Below, in pieces: positions 63,146 to 64,000 of a stretch of DNA of 64,000 nucleotides. The notes under the pieces are model-generated. The model searched no databases. It worked only from the letters and a program-made list of their open reading frames with translations, and was not told the DNA's origin. Within the stretch, counting starts at the first letter, position 1. Each line of letters begins with the position of its first letter. The DNA comes from Cannabis sativa (lineage: Eukaryota > Streptophyta > Magnoliopsida > Rosales > Cannabaceae), in NCBI RefSeq assembly GCF_029168945.1, contig NC_083604.1:11834812-11898811 (forward strand), given 5' to 3'. The translations under genes were made by a program, and so were the position numbers.

Positions 63146-64000
63146 TTTGATATTTGCACGAATGATATAGGCACCCACTACTCCTTTATAATTTGAATTT
63201 TTTAATTATAAATTAATTTTATAAAATAATAAAAAAACAATAATAGTAAAATTTAGGGAACGGTTTAGAGCAACTCCGTAAAATGTTAAAAGGATGTTTG
63301 GTGAGATAGATGTCTTAAAATATTAAGATTTTCTACTATTAGAGAGGAAATGATATTATTCTAAAAATTTGATGAATGGTATGTTGTAATATTGATGTTA
63401 TTATTTTTTTTAATAAAAAATTAAAGCTAAAATTTTATTCTAACTAAAAATTAAAATGTATATCAAATAATAATGTCCGAGATTATTTTTAAAGAGTTTT
63501 ATTTATTGGAGTATTTTTAGAGGTGAGAATGTCAATAAATAATGTAAAAGAGAGAAAATAAAATATTATATTTTTAAATTTTCTTTTACTATTGCAGTTT
63601 ACTTCTTTAGTTTCACTTGGGTATTATTTTTTAAATTTTTACTGACATGTTATCCATCAATTTTTTTTATATATATTTCAAAATATATTTATAATACCCA
63701 TACATAAATGATAAAATATTATATATTACATAATTTGTAGGGGAATCATTTTAGGTTGTATTTCTGTATAAAAGTAAAAAAAAAAATAAAAAAAATAAAA
63801 ACTATAAAAATGGGTGACTATTCAATGGTTACATTTTTATTGTAACCATATGGTTACATTTTTTTTTAACCTGTAATAGCAGGTTACTAATAGGTAGACT
63901 TTCCTTTTTTAGATTTAATTAATTATAATTAACTATTTTCTTAAAATAATTAATTAAATAGTAGACATTCCTTTTTTAGAATTATTTAATTATAATTAAC
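63146..64000. other. 3' flank, AT-rich; short direct duplication at the window end
   Basis: A possible poly(A) signal AATAAA lies near 63226. At 63893-64000 a segment TAGACTTTCCTTTTTTAGA...TTAATTATAATTAAC occurs twice, about 68 bases apart; the second copy is cut by the window end. GAGCAACTCCG near 63268 resembles the ends of Harbinger-type MITEs, but no partner end was found. Confidence 0.45.

Overview
The window is plant nuclear DNA, very probably from a eudicot. It is AT-rich, has GT-AG introns with T-rich 3' ends, and is dominated by nested transposable elements (Ty1/copia and gypsy-like LTRs, a LINE with a plant-type RNase H tail, a Mutator-like element and hAT elements). Only two ordinary host genes are visible. 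I cannot name the species; a Cannabaceae-like genome would fit but nothing here proves it.

Layout. 0-6.6 kb: a decayed minus-strand copia pol relic, a short copia LTR with its primer-binding site, and a diverged, 5'-truncated copy of a long-LTR copia family. 6.6-23.1 kb: an old LINE split by two later insertions, a full-length 10.1-kb minus-strand copia element (target duplication ACTTA) and a solo LTR of the same family (AAGTT). 23.3-26.2 kb: a retroposed transcript with an A tail and a 12-bp target duplication. 26.9-27.9 kb: a four-exon HIPP gene (two heavy-metal-associated domains and a C-terminal CaaX box). 28.5-35.4 kb: copia, hAT and gypsy-like debris, with a 704-bp hAT element and two gypsy-like LTRs. 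36.0-37.6 kb: a possible terminal-inverted-repeat element.

37.8-57.3 kb: one large Mutator-like element of the type that carries a Ulp1-like protease gene (DUF1985 plus C48 peptidase) convergent with a mudrA transposase. It is bounded by GGGAAATTTACA termini and an 8-bp TATTATAA duplication. Both genes carry a few lesions, and the protease seems to have lost two of its three catalytic residues. Between the mudrA 5' end and the right terminus lies an 11.2-kb copia insertion with the odd order partial interior - LTR - interior - LTR. 58.4-61.9 kb: a second copy of the A-tailed repeat seen at 24-26 kb, with a 1.5-kb hAT element in one arm of a conserved hairpin. 62.5-63.1 kb: a gene for a small multi-pass membrane protein with a 5'-UTR intron.

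The least explained signals are the repeated, hairpin-rich modules inside the two A-tailed repeats (pairing kept through compensating changes), the repeated leader motif of the copia family, the spread of that family after its pol had decayed, and the apparent pseudo-protease in the Mutator-like element. Identities and alignments are judged by eye; no database search was run.
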